Origin: Gammaproteobacteria bacterium | Lineage (GTDB): Bacteria; Pseudomonadota; Gammaproteobacteria; Arenicellales; Poriferihabitantaceae | Assembly (NCBI GenBank): GCA_030432755.1 | Contig: JAUILZ010000020.1 | Location: 1 to 64,000 of the forward strand | DNA: 64,000 nucleotides | Reading direction: 5' to 3' | The notes under the pieces: model-generated | Seen by the model: only the letters and a program-made list of their open reading frames with translations | Told to the model about the DNA's origin: nothing | Databases searched by the model: none | Made by a program: the position numbers and the translations under genes | Part shown: piece by piece, positions 34,554 to 44,170 of the stretch | How positions within the stretch are numbered: position 1 is the stretch's first letter | Layout of the letters: each line of letters starts with the position of its first letter

Positions 34554-36263
34554 TTACGACCTCCGCGCGAACCGGGAATACAAACGTTCGAGCGCGCGAA
34601 ACTCCGCGTTGCCAAGCGTCCCGGTAAGGTCAAGCACCAGCGAGTTGCGGTAGAAGTCATCGAGGTCGAGGTCGATACCGATACCGGCCAGCTCGATCTC
34701 GCCGCCGCGTTCGATGCGCCCGGCCACACGGGCGAGATGGCTCTCGAGATAGCCCGCTGGATTGTGATGGCTGGTGGCGCTGTCCATGGGCGCGCCGTCG
34801 GAGATCATCACCAGGCAGCGCCGCGCTGCATCCTGCCGGCGTAGTCTTCCCGCCGCCCATTCCAGCGCCTCGCCGTCCAGCCCTTCGCGAAAGTGATGGG
34901 TGGACATCAGCGCTGCGATACTTTCACGGGCGCGCCGCCAGGGTGTGGCGGCATCCTTGTAGATCACGTGCAGGCGATCGTTCAGCCGCCCGGGATCCGC
35001 CGGGCTGCCGTGCCGGCGCCAGGACTCGATGGACTTGCCGCCGGTCCAGCCGCCCGTGGTGAATCCCAGGATCTCGTTGGGCACCCCCGCAAGATCCAGC
35101 GCCCGGCTGTACACGTCCAGCAGCACCGCCACCGCGGCATGACGCTGGCGTTTCATGGAGCCCGAATTGTCCACGAGAAAACTGACCACGGTTTCGCTGC
35201 GGGGCACGGGACGGCGATGGCGGAATACCCGGGTATACGCGGGGTTCGCCACCAGTTGTGACAGCCGGCGCCCGTCCAGGTAACCGTCATCCTCGCCGAA
35301 GTTCCAGCCGCTCAACTCGGGCGCCGCGAACAGTGCGCGCAGGCGCTGCGCGAGCCGCGGCACGCTGACCGCCTGGGCCTGCATGAGGCGGTCCAGTTCC
35401 TCGCGCAGCCCACGACGCTTTGCCGCCAGCGGCACCACGTCTACACCACGGACCTCGCGGTCGAATTCGCGGGTAAACACCTGGTAGGGATCCTCGCCGG
35501 GCGTGCCTTCCACCGTGCCGGAGCCGGTGCTGCCGGCCTCGACATAACGCTCGTCGGCGCCATGCTGGCGCGGCATCATCAGCCTCTGCCTGGCGCGTGC
35601 GGCATCATCGTCGGCAATGCCGCCGTCCAGCGACCGGGCGATCTCGGCCGCCGCATGGGCAATGGCCAGCGCCGGTTCCGCGTAACGGCGTTGGTCATGG
35701 CGTAGCGAGCGCAGCAACTTGAGCTCCTCGCCGATCAGTGGCCCCAGGCGGAAACGGGTGGACTCGATCAGTCCCTCCACCTCCTCGTCCTGCTGCTGGC
35801 CGGTAAGGCGGGAACGAACGATCTGGATAATGGCGTAGATCAGCAGGCCAACCTCGTTCTCCGTCAACCCCGTTCCCCGGCTCTCGCGGCACCATTCGTT
35901 GAAGGCATCATCCAGGTTCCGCCGCATGCCGCGCAAGCCGGCAGGCGCCAGGCTCTCTGCGCGCAACTGTTCCAGGGTATCGAATACCATCGCCGCCACC
36001 GATTCTTCAGGCAGCAGTTCGCGGTGCAACCCGAGATCGGTGTAAACCAGGCGAAGCGCCATGGAGTCCGCAACACCACGGCAGCGCACGAGGGAATGAG
36101 TGTCCACGTCGAGCGAGAGATGCGGACTCATCAGGTTGACGCCACGGTCGTGGTCGAACAGCAATTCGCGGCGGAACTCGGCGCGCGGATGACCGGCAAG
36201 CGCGCGAATCGCCGCGGCGCAATGGCGCTCGATGCTGCGCCGCCTGACCTGGCTCGCGGTCAA
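34554..36263 (-). CDS. cobT: CobT-like cobaltochelatase subunit (VWA)
   Basis: In aerobic cobalamin synthesis CobT and CobS form the ATPase partner of CobN, which inserts cobalt into hydrogenobyrinic acid diamide. The 569 residues include a helical N-terminal half, the [21 protein letters not shown] block near residue 300, and a C-terminal VWA domain with [24 protein letters not shown] and the [17 protein letters not shown] and [12 protein letters not shown] motifs. The best start is TTG 36263, overlapping the cobS stop (TTGA). No cobN or other corrin gene lies in the window, so another client is possible. Confidence 0.86.
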   Translation of the reverse strand: MTASQVRRRSIERHCAAAIRALAGHPRAEFRRELLFDHDRGVNLMSPHLSLDVDTHSLVRCRGVADSMALRLVYTDLGLHRELLPEESVAAMVFDTLEQLRAESLAPAGLRGMRRNLDDAFNEWCRESRGTGLTENEVGLLIYAIIQIVRSRLTGQQQDEEVEGLIESTRFRLGPLIGEELKLLRSLRHDQRRYAEPALAIAHAAAEIARSLDGGIADDDAARARQRLMMPRQHGADERYVEAGSTGSGTVEGTPGEDPYQVFTREFDREVRGVDVVPLAAKRRGLREELDRLMQAQAVSVPRLAQRLRALFAAPELSGWNFGEDDGYLDGRRLSQLVANPAYTRVFRHRRPVPRSETVVSFLVDNSGSMKRQRHAAVAVLLDVYSRALDLAGVPNEILGFTTGGWTGGKSIESWRRHGSPADPGRLNDRLHVIYKDAATPWRRARESIAALMSTHHFREGLDGEALEWAAGRLRRQDAARRCLVMISDGAPMDSATSHHNPAGYLESHLARVAGRIERGGEIELAGIGIDLDLDDFYRNSLVLDLTGTLGNAEFRALERLYSRFARRS

Positions 36264-37249
36264 CCCGCCTCCGCAGGGTCCCTGGAACCGCCTGCGCTTC
36301 CCAGGGCGATGGAATACTCCAGTTCCTCGCCCATTGCCCGCTGGTAGTACTCGGCGACGATGGAGCGTTCGGCGTCGTCGCACTTGTTGAGGAACGACAG
36401 GCGGAAGGCGCGCTGGATGTCGCCGAAGATCTCGGTGTTCTCCGCCCAGGTGATCACCGTGCGCGGCGACATCACCGTGGAGAGATCACCGGCGGCGAAG
36501 CCCTTGCGTGTCAGGTCGGCCACGGTGACCATGCTTTCCACCAGGCTCCGCCGGTTCTCGAACGAGGGCACCTGGGCGAGGACGATACGCACCTCGTCCA
36601 CCGCGTCGAGGTAGTTGAGCGTGGTAACGATGTTCCAGCGATCCACCTGGGCCTGGTTCAGCACCTGGGCGCCGTGGTAGAGGCCGTTCAGGTTGCCGAG
36701 GCCCACGGTGTTCGCGGTGGCGAACAGGCGGAACGCGGGATGTGGGCTGATCACCCGGTTCTGGTCCAGCAACGTGAACTTGCCGTCGCGCTCGAGTATC
36801 CGCTGGATCACGAACATGACGTCGGGCCGGCCGGCGTCGAACTCGTCAAAAATTAGTGCCACCGGGCGTTGCAACGCCCACGGAATTATGCCCTCTTGGA
36901 ACTCGGTTACCTGGCTGCCGTCGCGGATGGTGATGATGTCCCGCCCGACGAGATCCAGGCGGCTGATATGACCATCCAGGTTGACGCGCACGCAGGGCCA
37001 GTTGAGGCGCGCCGCAACCTGCTCGATATGGGTCGACTTGCCGGTGCCGTGGAAGCCCTGCACCATGACCCGGCGATCGTTGACGAAGCCGGCGAGGATC
37101 GCCAAGGTGACATCCGGGTTGAAGCAGTAGGCCGGGTCGATGTCGGGTACATGCGCGTCGCGTTCGCTGAACGCGGGCACCTGGAGGTCGGCATCGAGGC
37201 CGAACGCCTCCCGGGCGGACACCGATCGGTCCGGTTGCAGGTCGATCAT
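36260..37249 (-). CDS. cobS: CobS-like cobaltochelatase subunit (AAA+ ATPase)
   Basis: AAA+ ATPase partner of CobT. The 329 residues show [18 protein letters not shown] N-terminal CobS block ([12 protein letters not shown]), Walker [14 protein letters not shown] near residue 68, Walker [18 protein letters not shown] near residue 135, sensor [13 protein letters not shown], and the arginine-finger region near [12 protein letters not shown]. Family length is typical. The stop overlaps the cobT start by 4 nt, so the two are co-translated. The upstream GntR gene is on the same strand 81 nt away but is probably a separate unit. Confidence 0.9.
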   Translation of the reverse strand: MIDLQPDRSVSAREAFGLDADLQVPAFSERDAHVPDIDPAYCFNPDVTLAILAGFVNDRRVMVQGFHGTGKSTHIEQVAARLNWPCVRVNLDGHISRLDLVGRDIITIRDGSQVTEFQEGIIPWALQRPVALIFDEFDAGRPDVMFVIQRILERDGKFTLLDQNRVISPHPAFRLFATANTVGLGNLNGLYHGAQVLNQAQVDRWNIVTTLNYLDAVDEVRIVLAQVPSFENRRSLVESMVTVADLTRKGFAAGDLSTVMSPRTVITWAENTEIFGDIQRAFRLSFLNKCDDAERSIVAEYYQRAMGEELEYSIALGSAGGSRDPAEAG

Positions 37250-37330
37250 GGGGCGGAAGCAGACTTGAAAATGTAAAGCCGGAATTCTAACGCGGATATC
37301 GTGTCGGTATTCCTGATACTGATTCCACTA

Positions 37331-38080
37331 CTAAGGCTGCAGGTCCATGTCGAGATGAATGTAGTCACCACGATAGAGTACGTCCGCAACGTAGAGAACC
37401 GTCCCGTCAGGCGCGCACAGCACCCTCCGCACTTCGGCCATCGGCGTGCCGACCGCCACACCCAGCAGGCCCGCCACTTCCGGGTCCGCCTTCGAGATAT
37501 GCATAGTTTGTCGCGCTCGACCGATTTCGAGGCCAGGCAGGGAAAACAGTACTGGCAGTACCGCTTCGGTACGAAACGCTTTCTTTGCCTTTCGAAAGGT
37601 ACCGTCCTCGATGTATATCGATATGACGCAGTACTTCACGTCGTCCCTGGCGTGGACGCGTCTCATGTGGAAGTAGCTGGGTGCGGCCACACCGTCGTTG
37701 TCGTTCAGTTGCGGCGAGGCATCGGATTCCTCGAGGTTGGTCAGCACCGGCTTGTCGCCCCGGTACATGTCTACCAGGCCGGACAACGTGGTGTGTACCC
37801 GTAACTGGTGGTGAGATCGCGCGTGCTCGTTGACCACAGTGCCACGCCCGCGTTGCGGCGATACCAGCCCCTCGTCACGCAGCAATCGAATAGCCTGGCG
37901 AACGGTCACCCGCGCCACCCCGAACTCCGTCATCAGCATCTCGATCGACGGCAACATGTCGCCCGGTTTCCATTGCCCGCGATCGATGCGATGGCGAAAG
38001 ATATCGGCCAGTTGCAGGTACAGCGGCACCCGGCTGGCGCCAAATACCGGGTGGCTGTTCTGGTTTTTCAGGTCTCCCAT
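37331..38080 (-). CDS. GntR-family transcription regulator with UTRA domain
   Basis: Likely ligand-responsive repressor of the divergent ABC/sulfatase operon. About 249 residues from ATG 38080 (MGDLKNQNSHPVFGAS). The winged-helix domain runs RVPLYLQLADIFRHRI, PSIEMLMTEFGVARVTVRQA, LLRDEGLVSPQRGRGTVV. A HutC-type UTRA effector domain fills residues 90-249, ending VADVLYRGDYIHLDMDL. The upstream in-frame ATG at 38140 would add 20 poorly conserved residues. The ligand is probably a sugar or sulfated sugar, inferred only from the neighbours. Confidence 0.88.
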   Translation of the reverse strand: MGDLKNQNSHPVFGASRVPLYLQLADIFRHRIDRGQWKPGDMLPSIEMLMTEFGVARVTVRQAIRLLRDEGLVSPQRGRGTVVNEHARSHHQLRVHTTLSGLVDMYRGDKPVLTNLEESDASPQLNDNDGVAAPSYFHMRRVHARDDVKYCVISIYIEDGTFRKAKKAFRTEAVLPVLFSLPGLEIGRARQTMHISKADPEVAGLLGVAVGTPMAEVRRVLCAPDGTVLYVADVLYRGDYIHLDMDLQP

Positions 38081-38207
38081 GCCCTGGTCACCTTCTTGGT
38101 TGTGCTCCGGGTTGCGTGAAACATTCCTAATATAGTACATTTCTCTAAACAGCCCAAATATAGGCCTTTATGGGCGACACGTTCGACCACCACTGGAGAA
38201 GATAATC
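38081..38207. promoter_or_regulatory. divergent GntR / ABC operon promoter region
   Basis: A/T-richer 127-nt spacer. An imperfect palindrome ATATAGGCCTTTAT at 38158-38171 (one mismatched pair) is a candidate operator for the adjacent GntR protein, and TAATAT at 38129-38134 could serve as a -10. A GGAG ribosome site precedes the plus-strand ATG at 38208. Confidence 0.4.
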
Positions 38208-39638
38208 ATGTCAGATCACACCAAATCGCCCGGCCCGCACCGTTCCCGTCACCTGACCCGACGGGACGTCCTGAAGACCGCGGCGGCGGGCACCGCCACG
38301 CTGGCCGCACCGGGCCTGCTCATCGGCAATGCCCATGCCGCCGGTCAGTTCATGGACCTGGGCTCGTTCCAGGGCGCCGGGATCGACTGGCGCATGGCCG
38401 AAGGCGAACAGATTACCATCGCCGTGATCCCGGCCGGCTACTTCAACAACCTCGAAACCGTGCTGCCGGACTTCGTCTCTCTGACCGGCGTCGAGGCTCG
38501 GCTGGAGATGATACCGCCTGGCCAGATCCGTCAGAAGGCGGTGCTCGACCTGTCCAGCAAGACCGGCACCTACGCCTCCCACGCGGCCGACCCGATGTAC
38601 TACCAGTTGTACGCTGCCAACGGCTGGATCGATCCGCTCGACGACTATCTCGGCAGCGACAAGCTCACCGACTCGGCATGGTTCGACTACGAGGATATCC
38701 AGCCTGGGCACCGCGGAGCGACGTCTGTCGACGGCCGTCCCTACGGTATTCCTTTCGATGGCGAGGCCACCATCCAGATCTACCGCAAGGATGTCTACGA
38801 TGCCAAGGGACTGTCGCCCGCAGAGACCCTCGACGACTATCGCGCCAATGCCGAGGCCGTGCACGACCCGGACAACCGGCTATGGGGATGCGCATTGCGT
38901 GGCTTTCGCGGCGCCGGCCAGAACATGTACATCTATCCCTCGATTTTCCGCGCCTATGGCGGCGAGTGGTTCGACGGCGAGCGCGTCACAGTGGATACTC
39001 CCGAGGCGCTCGGCGCCCTCGAGTACTACGTGACCTTGCTAAATTCCTACGCGCCCGCTGGCGTGGAGAACTGGAACTGGCCCGATATCGCGGACGCGTT
39101 CAGCCAGGGGACCGTGGGATCCTACATCGATGCCCATGGCAGCGCGGCGGTGGTGGCGAACCCGGAGAAATCGAAGGTAGTCGGCAATATCGGATTCGCC
39201 CGCTGGCCGAAAGGCCCTTCCGGCAAGCGCGTCACCTCGATCTGGAACTGGAGCTTTCCGATCAACGGCGCGCTCAGCGAGAAACAGAAGCAGGCCACCT
39301 GGCTGTTCGCCCAGTGGGCCGGATCGAAGGAAGTCCAGGTGGCGACCACCTATGCGTTCCCGGGAGCCTACAAGAGGACGGGAGCAAACCGCGCCTCCCT
39401 CTGGCAGGACCAGCAGTTCCTCGACCTGATGAGCGGTTTCGGCCACAACTACGTCCAGGCCGCCACCGAGTCCTTCGCCAACGATACGGATCCCGACTGG
39501 CGCCCGCGTCTGCCGCAATGGCCCGCAGTGGGTGACACCATGGCAACCGCCATTCAGGCGGCACTGGTGGGACAGGCGAGGCCGGCCGCCGCACTGAAAG
39601 ACGCGCAGGAGAAAATCGACAAGATACTCAAGGGCTGA
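38208..39638 (+). CDS. sugar ABC transporter substrate-binding protein (Tat-exported)
   Basis: Periplasmic binding protein of the carbohydrate family 1 (UgpB/MalE-like). The 476 residues start with a twin-arginine signal, LTRRDVLKTAAAG, and cleavage near NAHA-AG. The mature protein has family features: NLETVLPDFVSLTGVEARLEMIP, GRPYGIPFDGEATIQIYRKD and KVVGNIGFARWPKGPSGKR. Tat export is unusual but known for this family. First gene of an operon with two permeases, an ATPase, a sulfatase and its maturase, so the ligand is plausibly a sulfated glycan fragment. Confidence 0.92.
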   Translation: MSDHTKSPGPHRSRHLTRRDVLKTAAAGTATLAAPGLLIGNAHAAGQFMDLGSFQGAGIDWRMAEGEQITIAVIPAGYFNNLETVLPDFVSLTGVEARLEMIPPGQIRQKAVLDLSSKTGTYASHAADPMYYQLYAANGWIDPLDDYLGSDKLTDSAWFDYEDIQPGHRGATSVDGRPYGIPFDGEATIQIYRKDVYDAKGLSPAETLDDYRANAEAVHDPDNRLWGCALRGFRGAGQNMYIYPSIFRAYGGEWFDGERVTVDTPEALGALEYYVTLLNSYAPAGVENWNWPDIADAFSQGTVGSYIDAHGSAAVVANPEKSKVVGNIGFARWPKGPSGKRVTSIWNWSFPINGALSEKQKQATWLFAQWAGSKEVQVATTYAFPGAYKRTGANRASLWQDQQFLDLMSGFGHNYVQAATESFANDTDPDWRPRLPQWPAVGDTMATAIQAALVGQARPAAALKDAQEKIDKILKG

Positions 39639-39661
39639 GGCAACAACAGGGGGGTCGCAAC

Positions 39662-40564
39662 GTGCGGCGGGAAGACGGTGCGCATCAGGGTGAACGCCGG
39701 TTCGCCCTGATGCTCACCGCGCCAGGTATGCTGGCGCTGCTGCTGACCACGACGTTTCCGCTTGCGTATCTCGTCTGGAGCTCGTTCCAGACCATCAACC
39801 TGGCGATGCCGTTCATGGACGGCTTCGCGGGAGTGCAGAACTACGTCGAGATGTGGCACGATTCCCGTTACTGGCATGCCATGGGGTTGACCGGGATCTA
39901 CACGTTCTCCAGCGTGGCCCTCCAGGTAGTCATCGGCATGGGACTCGCGCTCCTGGTGATGCAGATTCCCGCCGGACAGTGGATATTCCGCATCGTCGCC
40001 ATTCTGCCGATCGTACTGGCGCCCGTCGTGGTGGGGCTGTTCTGGCGAACCCTCATGCTGGCGCCAAATTTCGGCATGGTCGATTTCCTGGTGCAATGGC
40101 TGGGATTCGAGCAGATCAACTGGCTCGGCGCACCCACCCCTGCCCTGATCTCGGTGATCGCCATCCATACCTGGCAATGGACACCGTTCGCGTTTCTCGT
40201 CTTTCTGGCCTCGCTCGCCTCGCTACCAGGGGACGTCTACGAAGCGGCGCGTATCGATCGTGCCAACGCACTCCAGCGCTTTTGGCACATCACGCTGCCC
40301 CTGCTCAGACCCGCGATCATCATCGTGATCATCATGCGGGTGATGATCTCTCTGTCGGCCTTCGCGGCGATCTTCGCGGCTACCGGTGGCGGGCCGGGCA
40401 CCGCTTCCGAGATCCTCAACCTGTACGCCTTCAAGACCTCGTTCGTGGAGCTCAACTTCGGCTATGGTTCGGCCCTCGCAGTATCGCTTCTGATCATTAC
40501 CATGGCCGTATCCGGCGTGCTTTTCTACCTGCGCACCCCGCGCCGCCGGGAGGCGGGAGCATGA
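39662..40564 (+). CDS. sugar ABC transporter permease (MalF/UgpA type)
   Basis: Inner-membrane permease. From GTG 39662 the 300 residues give six TM helices, starting with ALMLTAPGMLALLLTTTFPLAY, and carry the EAA loop VYEAARIDRANALQRFWHITLPLLRP near residue 200, which contacts the ATPase. It overlaps the next permease by 4 nt (ATGA). Confidence 0.93.
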   Translation: MRREDGAHQGERRFALMLTAPGMLALLLTTTFPLAYLVWSSFQTINLAMPFMDGFAGVQNYVEMWHDSRYWHAMGLTGIYTFSSVALQVVIGMGLALLVMQIPAGQWIFRIVAILPIVLAPVVVGLFWRTLMLAPNFGMVDFLVQWLGFEQINWLGAPTPALISVIAIHTWQWTPFAFLVFLASLASLPGDVYEAARIDRANALQRFWHITLPLLRPAIIIVIIMRVMISLSAFAAIFAATGGGPGTASEILNLYAFKTSFVELNFGYGSALAVSLLIITMAVSGVLFYLRTPRRREAGA

Positions 40565-41412
40565 GCAGCTACCGGCGGGCCGCCACGCGACGCAATATCG
40601 TGCTGATGATCGTTGCCTCGACGCTTTTGCTGATCTGGGTATTTCCGCTGCTGTGGGCAGTGATCGTATCGCTGAAATCCGAAAGCGAGGTGCTGGCCTA
40701 TCCACCGAGCGTTTTTTTCGAACCGACCGGGAAGAATTATGCTGACGCCCTGTTCGGTGATTTCTCCATCCTGTCAAGCCTCTGGACCAGCACCATCGTG
40801 GCAACCGCCACCACCGTGCTCACCATCGTACTGGCGGTGCCGGCGGCCTATGCATTCGCCCGTCTACGCCTGCCGGCGAAGAAAACGATGGGCTTCTACA
40901 CGCTGGCCACGCAGATGGTGCCCCCTGTGGGGCTCGTGATCCCCTATTTCCTGATTCTCAACAAGGTCGGCATGCTCGACAGTTACGAGGGCATGATCAT
41001 CGTTTACCTGACCTTCTCCCTGCCGTTCGCGATCTGGCTGATGGTGTCCTACATGGAGGACATCCCGTTCGAGATGGAAGAGGCGGCGTTTCTCGACAAG
41101 GCGTCGCGATTGCAGACCCTGTGGCATATCATCATTCCGCAGGTGCGTGGCGGCATTGCGGTAACGGTAATCTTCGTGTTTCTCAATGCATGGAACGAAT
41201 TCCTGTTCGCCGTTCAGCTCGGTGGTAACAACGTGCGACCGGTGACGGTGGCCATGTATAACTTCGTGTCTGTTGAACAAACCCTGTGGGCAAAACTTTC
41301 GGCCGCGGCACTGATCGCCATGTTGCCGGTGGTTGTGATCGGCATCATCGCGCAGAAGCAGATCGTCAAGGGCCTGACCGTCGGCGCGGTTAAAGGCGGA
41401 GGGCGCAGGTAG
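40561..41412 (+). CDS. sugar ABC transporter permease (MalG/UgpE type)
   Basis: Second permease subunit of 283 residues with six TM helices. N-terminal VFPLLWAVIVSLKSESEVL and the EAA loop EMEEAAFLDKASRLQTLWHI are typical of MalG-like proteins. WNEFLFAVQL in TM5-6 is the family fingerprint. Translationally coupled to the preceding permease, and its stop shares one nucleotide with the GTG start of the ATPase. Confidence 0.93.
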   Translation: MSSYRRAATRRNIVLMIVASTLLLIWVFPLLWAVIVSLKSESEVLAYPPSVFFEPTGKNYADALFGDFSILSSLWTSTIVATATTVLTIVLAVPAAYAFARLRLPAKKTMGFYTLATQMVPPVGLVIPYFLILNKVGMLDSYEGMIIVYLTFSLPFAIWLMVSYMEDIPFEMEEAAFLDKASRLQTLWHIIIPQVRGGIAVTVIFVFLNAWNEFLFAVQLGGNNVRPVTVAMYNFVSVEQTLWAKLSAAALIAMLPVVVIGIIAQKQIVKGLTVGAVKGGGRR

Positions 41413-42479
41413 TGGCACAGGGTCGGGTTCACCTGAAAGGCATCTACAAGCGCTTCGGCAACTTCATCGCGCTCAAGCACATCGATCTCGACATCCAGCC
41501 GGTTGAGTTTTTCGCGCTGCTGGGGCCGTCGGGGTCCGGCAAGACCACTACGCTGAGGATGATCGCCGGGCTCGATACGCCTGACGAGGGCGTCATCGAG
41601 GTGGATGGCGAGGATGTTACCTTCGCGCCGCCGGCCGATCGGGATATCGCCATGGTATTCCAGAACTACGCGCTGTATCCGCACATGACGGTGCGCGACA
41701 ACATCGCCTTTCCGCTGAAGATGGACAAGATGCCCAAAGCGGAGATCGAACCCGCCGTCGTACGCGCGGCCGAGCGCGTGGATATCGCGCACCTGTTGCA
41801 TCGGCGCCCGGGGCAGCTCAGTGGAGGCCAGCAGCAGCGCTGCGCCTTGGCGCGTGCGATCGTTCGCCAGCCGAAACTGTTCCTCCTCGATGAGCCGTTG
41901 TCGAATCTCGACGCGCAGTTACGGTTGCAAACACGTGTTGAGTTGAAAAAATTGCAGCGCGCTCTCAACGTCACCGCCATCTACGTCACCCACGACCAGG
42001 AAGAGGCCATGACGCTGGCCGACCGCATGGCGGTGTTCCTCGAAGGGGATATTCTCCAGGTCGGCACGCCCGACGAGGTATTCAACCGGCCAGCCTCCAT
42101 CGCCGTAGCGGCGTTCATCGGCAGCCCACCGATGAACCTGCTACCGGCAACCCTGGATGGCGACAGGCTGACGGTCAGCGGCCATAGCATGACGCTGCCA
42201 CGAGCGCCGCAACATCCCGGTGGGGAGGTCACCATGGGTGTCAGGCCATCGCACGTGCGAATCGATCCGCAGGGCCTGCCGACGCGACTCTACCTTTCGG
42301 AGAATCTCGGCGAAAGCGCCTTGCTCAACCTGTATCTCGGTGACGAACTGGTGAAGATGCGGGTAGCCTCGTTCAATGCCGGCGCGGAGGGCGAGACCGT
42401 GCCCATCGCGTTTGATATCGACACCATCCACCTGTTTGAATCCGGCAGCGGCCGGCGAATCCCGTTGGCGGGTGAGTGA
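41412..42479 (+). CDS. sugar ABC transporter ATP-binding protein (MalK/UgpC type)
   Basis: 355-residue ATPase that powers the importer. Walker A LGPSGSGKTTTLRMIAG near residue 36, Q-loop MVFQNYALYPHMTV, signature LSGGQQQRCALARAI near residue 137, Walker B LFLLDEPLSNLDAQLR and the H-loop TAIYVTHDQEEAM are intact. The C-terminal 115 residues form the MalK-type OB regulatory domain (VTMGVRPSHVRIDPQ). Start is GTG 41412. Confidence 0.95.
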   Translation: MAQGRVHLKGIYKRFGNFIALKHIDLDIQPVEFFALLGPSGSGKTTTLRMIAGLDTPDEGVIEVDGEDVTFAPPADRDIAMVFQNYALYPHMTVRDNIAFPLKMDKMPKAEIEPAVVRAAERVDIAHLLHRRPGQLSGGQQQRCALARAIVRQPKLFLLDEPLSNLDAQLRLQTRVELKKLQRALNVTAIYVTHDQEEAMTLADRMAVFLEGDILQVGTPDEVFNRPASIAVAAFIGSPPMNLLPATLDGDRLTVSGHSMTLPRAPQHPGGEVTMGVRPSHVRIDPQGLPTRLYLSENLGESALLNLYLGDELVKMRVASFNAGAEGETVPIAFDIDTIHLFESGSGRRIPLAGE

Positions 42480-42516
42480 CCGACAACCGACAACTATGCA
42501 ACCGGAGAATCCCTCC

Positions 42517-44142
42517 ATGACCGAACGACCCAATGTCCTGCTCATCATGAACGATGACATGGGTTACTCCGATATCGGCTGCTATGGCGGCGAAATCCAG
42601 ACGCCCAATCTCGACCGGCTGGCGGCCAGCGGCTTGCGCTTGACGCAGTTCTACAACACGCCACGTTGTAGCCCGTCACGGGCGTCACTGCTTACCGGGC
42701 TTTACCCACACCAGACCGGCATCGGCATTCTCACCTATCCCACGGGTCCGGAGGGTTATGCCGGAGACCTGAACGAGGACTGCGTAACGATTGCCGAGGT
42801 GCTCCACGATGCAGGATACCGCACCTATCTCAGCGGTAAGTGGCATGTCTCTTCGAACCTGACCGAACCCACGGGCTCGTGGCCGCTGCAGCGCGGGTTT
42901 GACGAGTTCTACGGCACCATCATCGGCGCAGGCAGCTTCTACTACCCGAACACGTTGACCCGGGGCAATGACAACATCGACCACGAGGCCGAAAAGGATC
43001 CCGAGTTCTTCTACACCGACGCCATTAGCGACCAGGCAGCCGAATACATCCGGGAGCATGCAAAACAGCACACCGACAAGCCGTTTTTCCAGTATGTGGC
43101 CTATACCGCGCCGCACTGGCCGTTGCATGCACATGAAGAGGATATCGCAAAGTACAGGGGCCGCTTCGACGCAGGCTGGGACGCCCTGCGTGAGCAGCGA
43201 TTGCAGCGCATGGTCGACGCCGGCCTGGTGGATCGAGGCTGGCTGCTCACCGACCGCGACCCGACGCAGCCCCCATGGACCGACGCGAGCGACAAGGACT
43301 GGCTGCTGCGTTGCATGGAGGTGTACGCGGCACAGGTCGATCGCATGGACCAGGGCATCGGGCGTATCCTCGAAGCACTCGAGGAAACCGGTCAGCTCGA
43401 TAACACCCTGATCGTGTTCTTGTCAGATAATGGCGCCTGCGCCGAGGATATCCCGGAAAACGTGCGCATCGAGGAGTTGGTCAACGACCTGATGCTTGCC
43501 CGCGCCAGGACGCGCGACGGCGAGGAGGTCGTCGCAGGCAATTTTCCGCATATCAAGCCGGGGCCCGAGAACACTTACCAGAGCTATGGCATCGCCTGGG
43601 CGAATCTTTCCAACACGCCCTTCCGGCGCTACAAGCACTGGACCCACGAAGGTGGCGTATCGACGCCGCTGATCATGCACTGGCCGGCTGGTATCAACGA
43701 TGACGGCGGGTTACGCCACACGCCAGGTCATATTCCCGATATCATGGCGACCATTGTCGACGTCACCGGGGCAAGCTACCCGGACCGGCACCATGGCCAT
43801 GACATCCCGCCCATGGAAGGCCAGAGCCTGCGCGCCATCTTCGGCAATGACGAGCTGGCGGAACGGCCACTGTTCTGGGAGCATGAGGGCAACGCCGCCG
43901 TGCGGCTAGGGAAGTGGAAACTGGTACGCGAGTATCCGCACGGGTGGGAACTCTACGACATGGAGGCCGACCGTACCGAGATGCACGACATTGCCTCGGA
44001 GCGCCCCGATCTCGTCGCCGATCTCTCCGCACAGTACGACGCCTGGGCCGCCCGCTGTGGCGTCATCGATCGCGGCAGAATCCTGCAGATGATGCAAGCC
44101 TTGCCCGGCAAGGCGTTCTGGGAGGATGACGGCTCCCCGTGA
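42517..44142 (+). CDS. type I sulfatase (Cys-type, formylglycine-dependent)
   Basis: Alkaline-phosphatase-superfamily arylsulfatase-like enzyme of 541 residues. Metal-binding MNDDMGYSDIGCYGG at the N-terminus; the sulfatase signature NTPRCSPSRASLLTGLYPHQTG near residue 52 has Cys in the position converted to formylglycine (CxPSR). Further blocks are LSGKWHVSS, YVAYTAPHWPLHAHEEDI, VFLSDNGACAED and RRYKHWTHEGGVSTPLI. There is no signal peptide, so it probably acts in the cytoplasm on imported substrate. ATG 42517 has GGAG upstream; ATG 42496 is an alternative. It sits downstream of the ABC importer and overlaps the maturase gene region. Confidence 0.93.
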   Translation: MTERPNVLLIMNDDMGYSDIGCYGGEIQTPNLDRLAASGLRLTQFYNTPRCSPSRASLLTGLYPHQTGIGILTYPTGPEGYAGDLNEDCVTIAEVLHDAGYRTYLSGKWHVSSNLTEPTGSWPLQRGFDEFYGTIIGAGSFYYPNTLTRGNDNIDHEAEKDPEFFYTDAISDQAAEYIREHAKQHTDKPFFQYVAYTAPHWPLHAHEEDIAKYRGRFDAGWDALREQRLQRMVDAGLVDRGWLLTDRDPTQPPWTDASDKDWLLRCMEVYAAQVDRMDQGIGRILEALEETGQLDNTLIVFLSDNGACAEDIPENVRIEELVNDLMLARARTRDGEEVVAGNFPHIKPGPENTYQSYGIAWANLSNTPFRRYKHWTHEGGVSTPLIMHWPAGINDDGGLRHTPGHIPDIMATIVDVTGASYPDRHHGHDIPPMEGQSLRAIFGNDELAERPLFWEHEGNAAVRLGKWKLVREYPHGWELYDMEADRTEMHDIASERPDLVADLSAQYDAWAARCGVIDRGRILQMMQALPGKAFWEDDGSP

Positions 44143-44170
44143 CGGGACCTGCGGAGGCCTGACCAGGACG

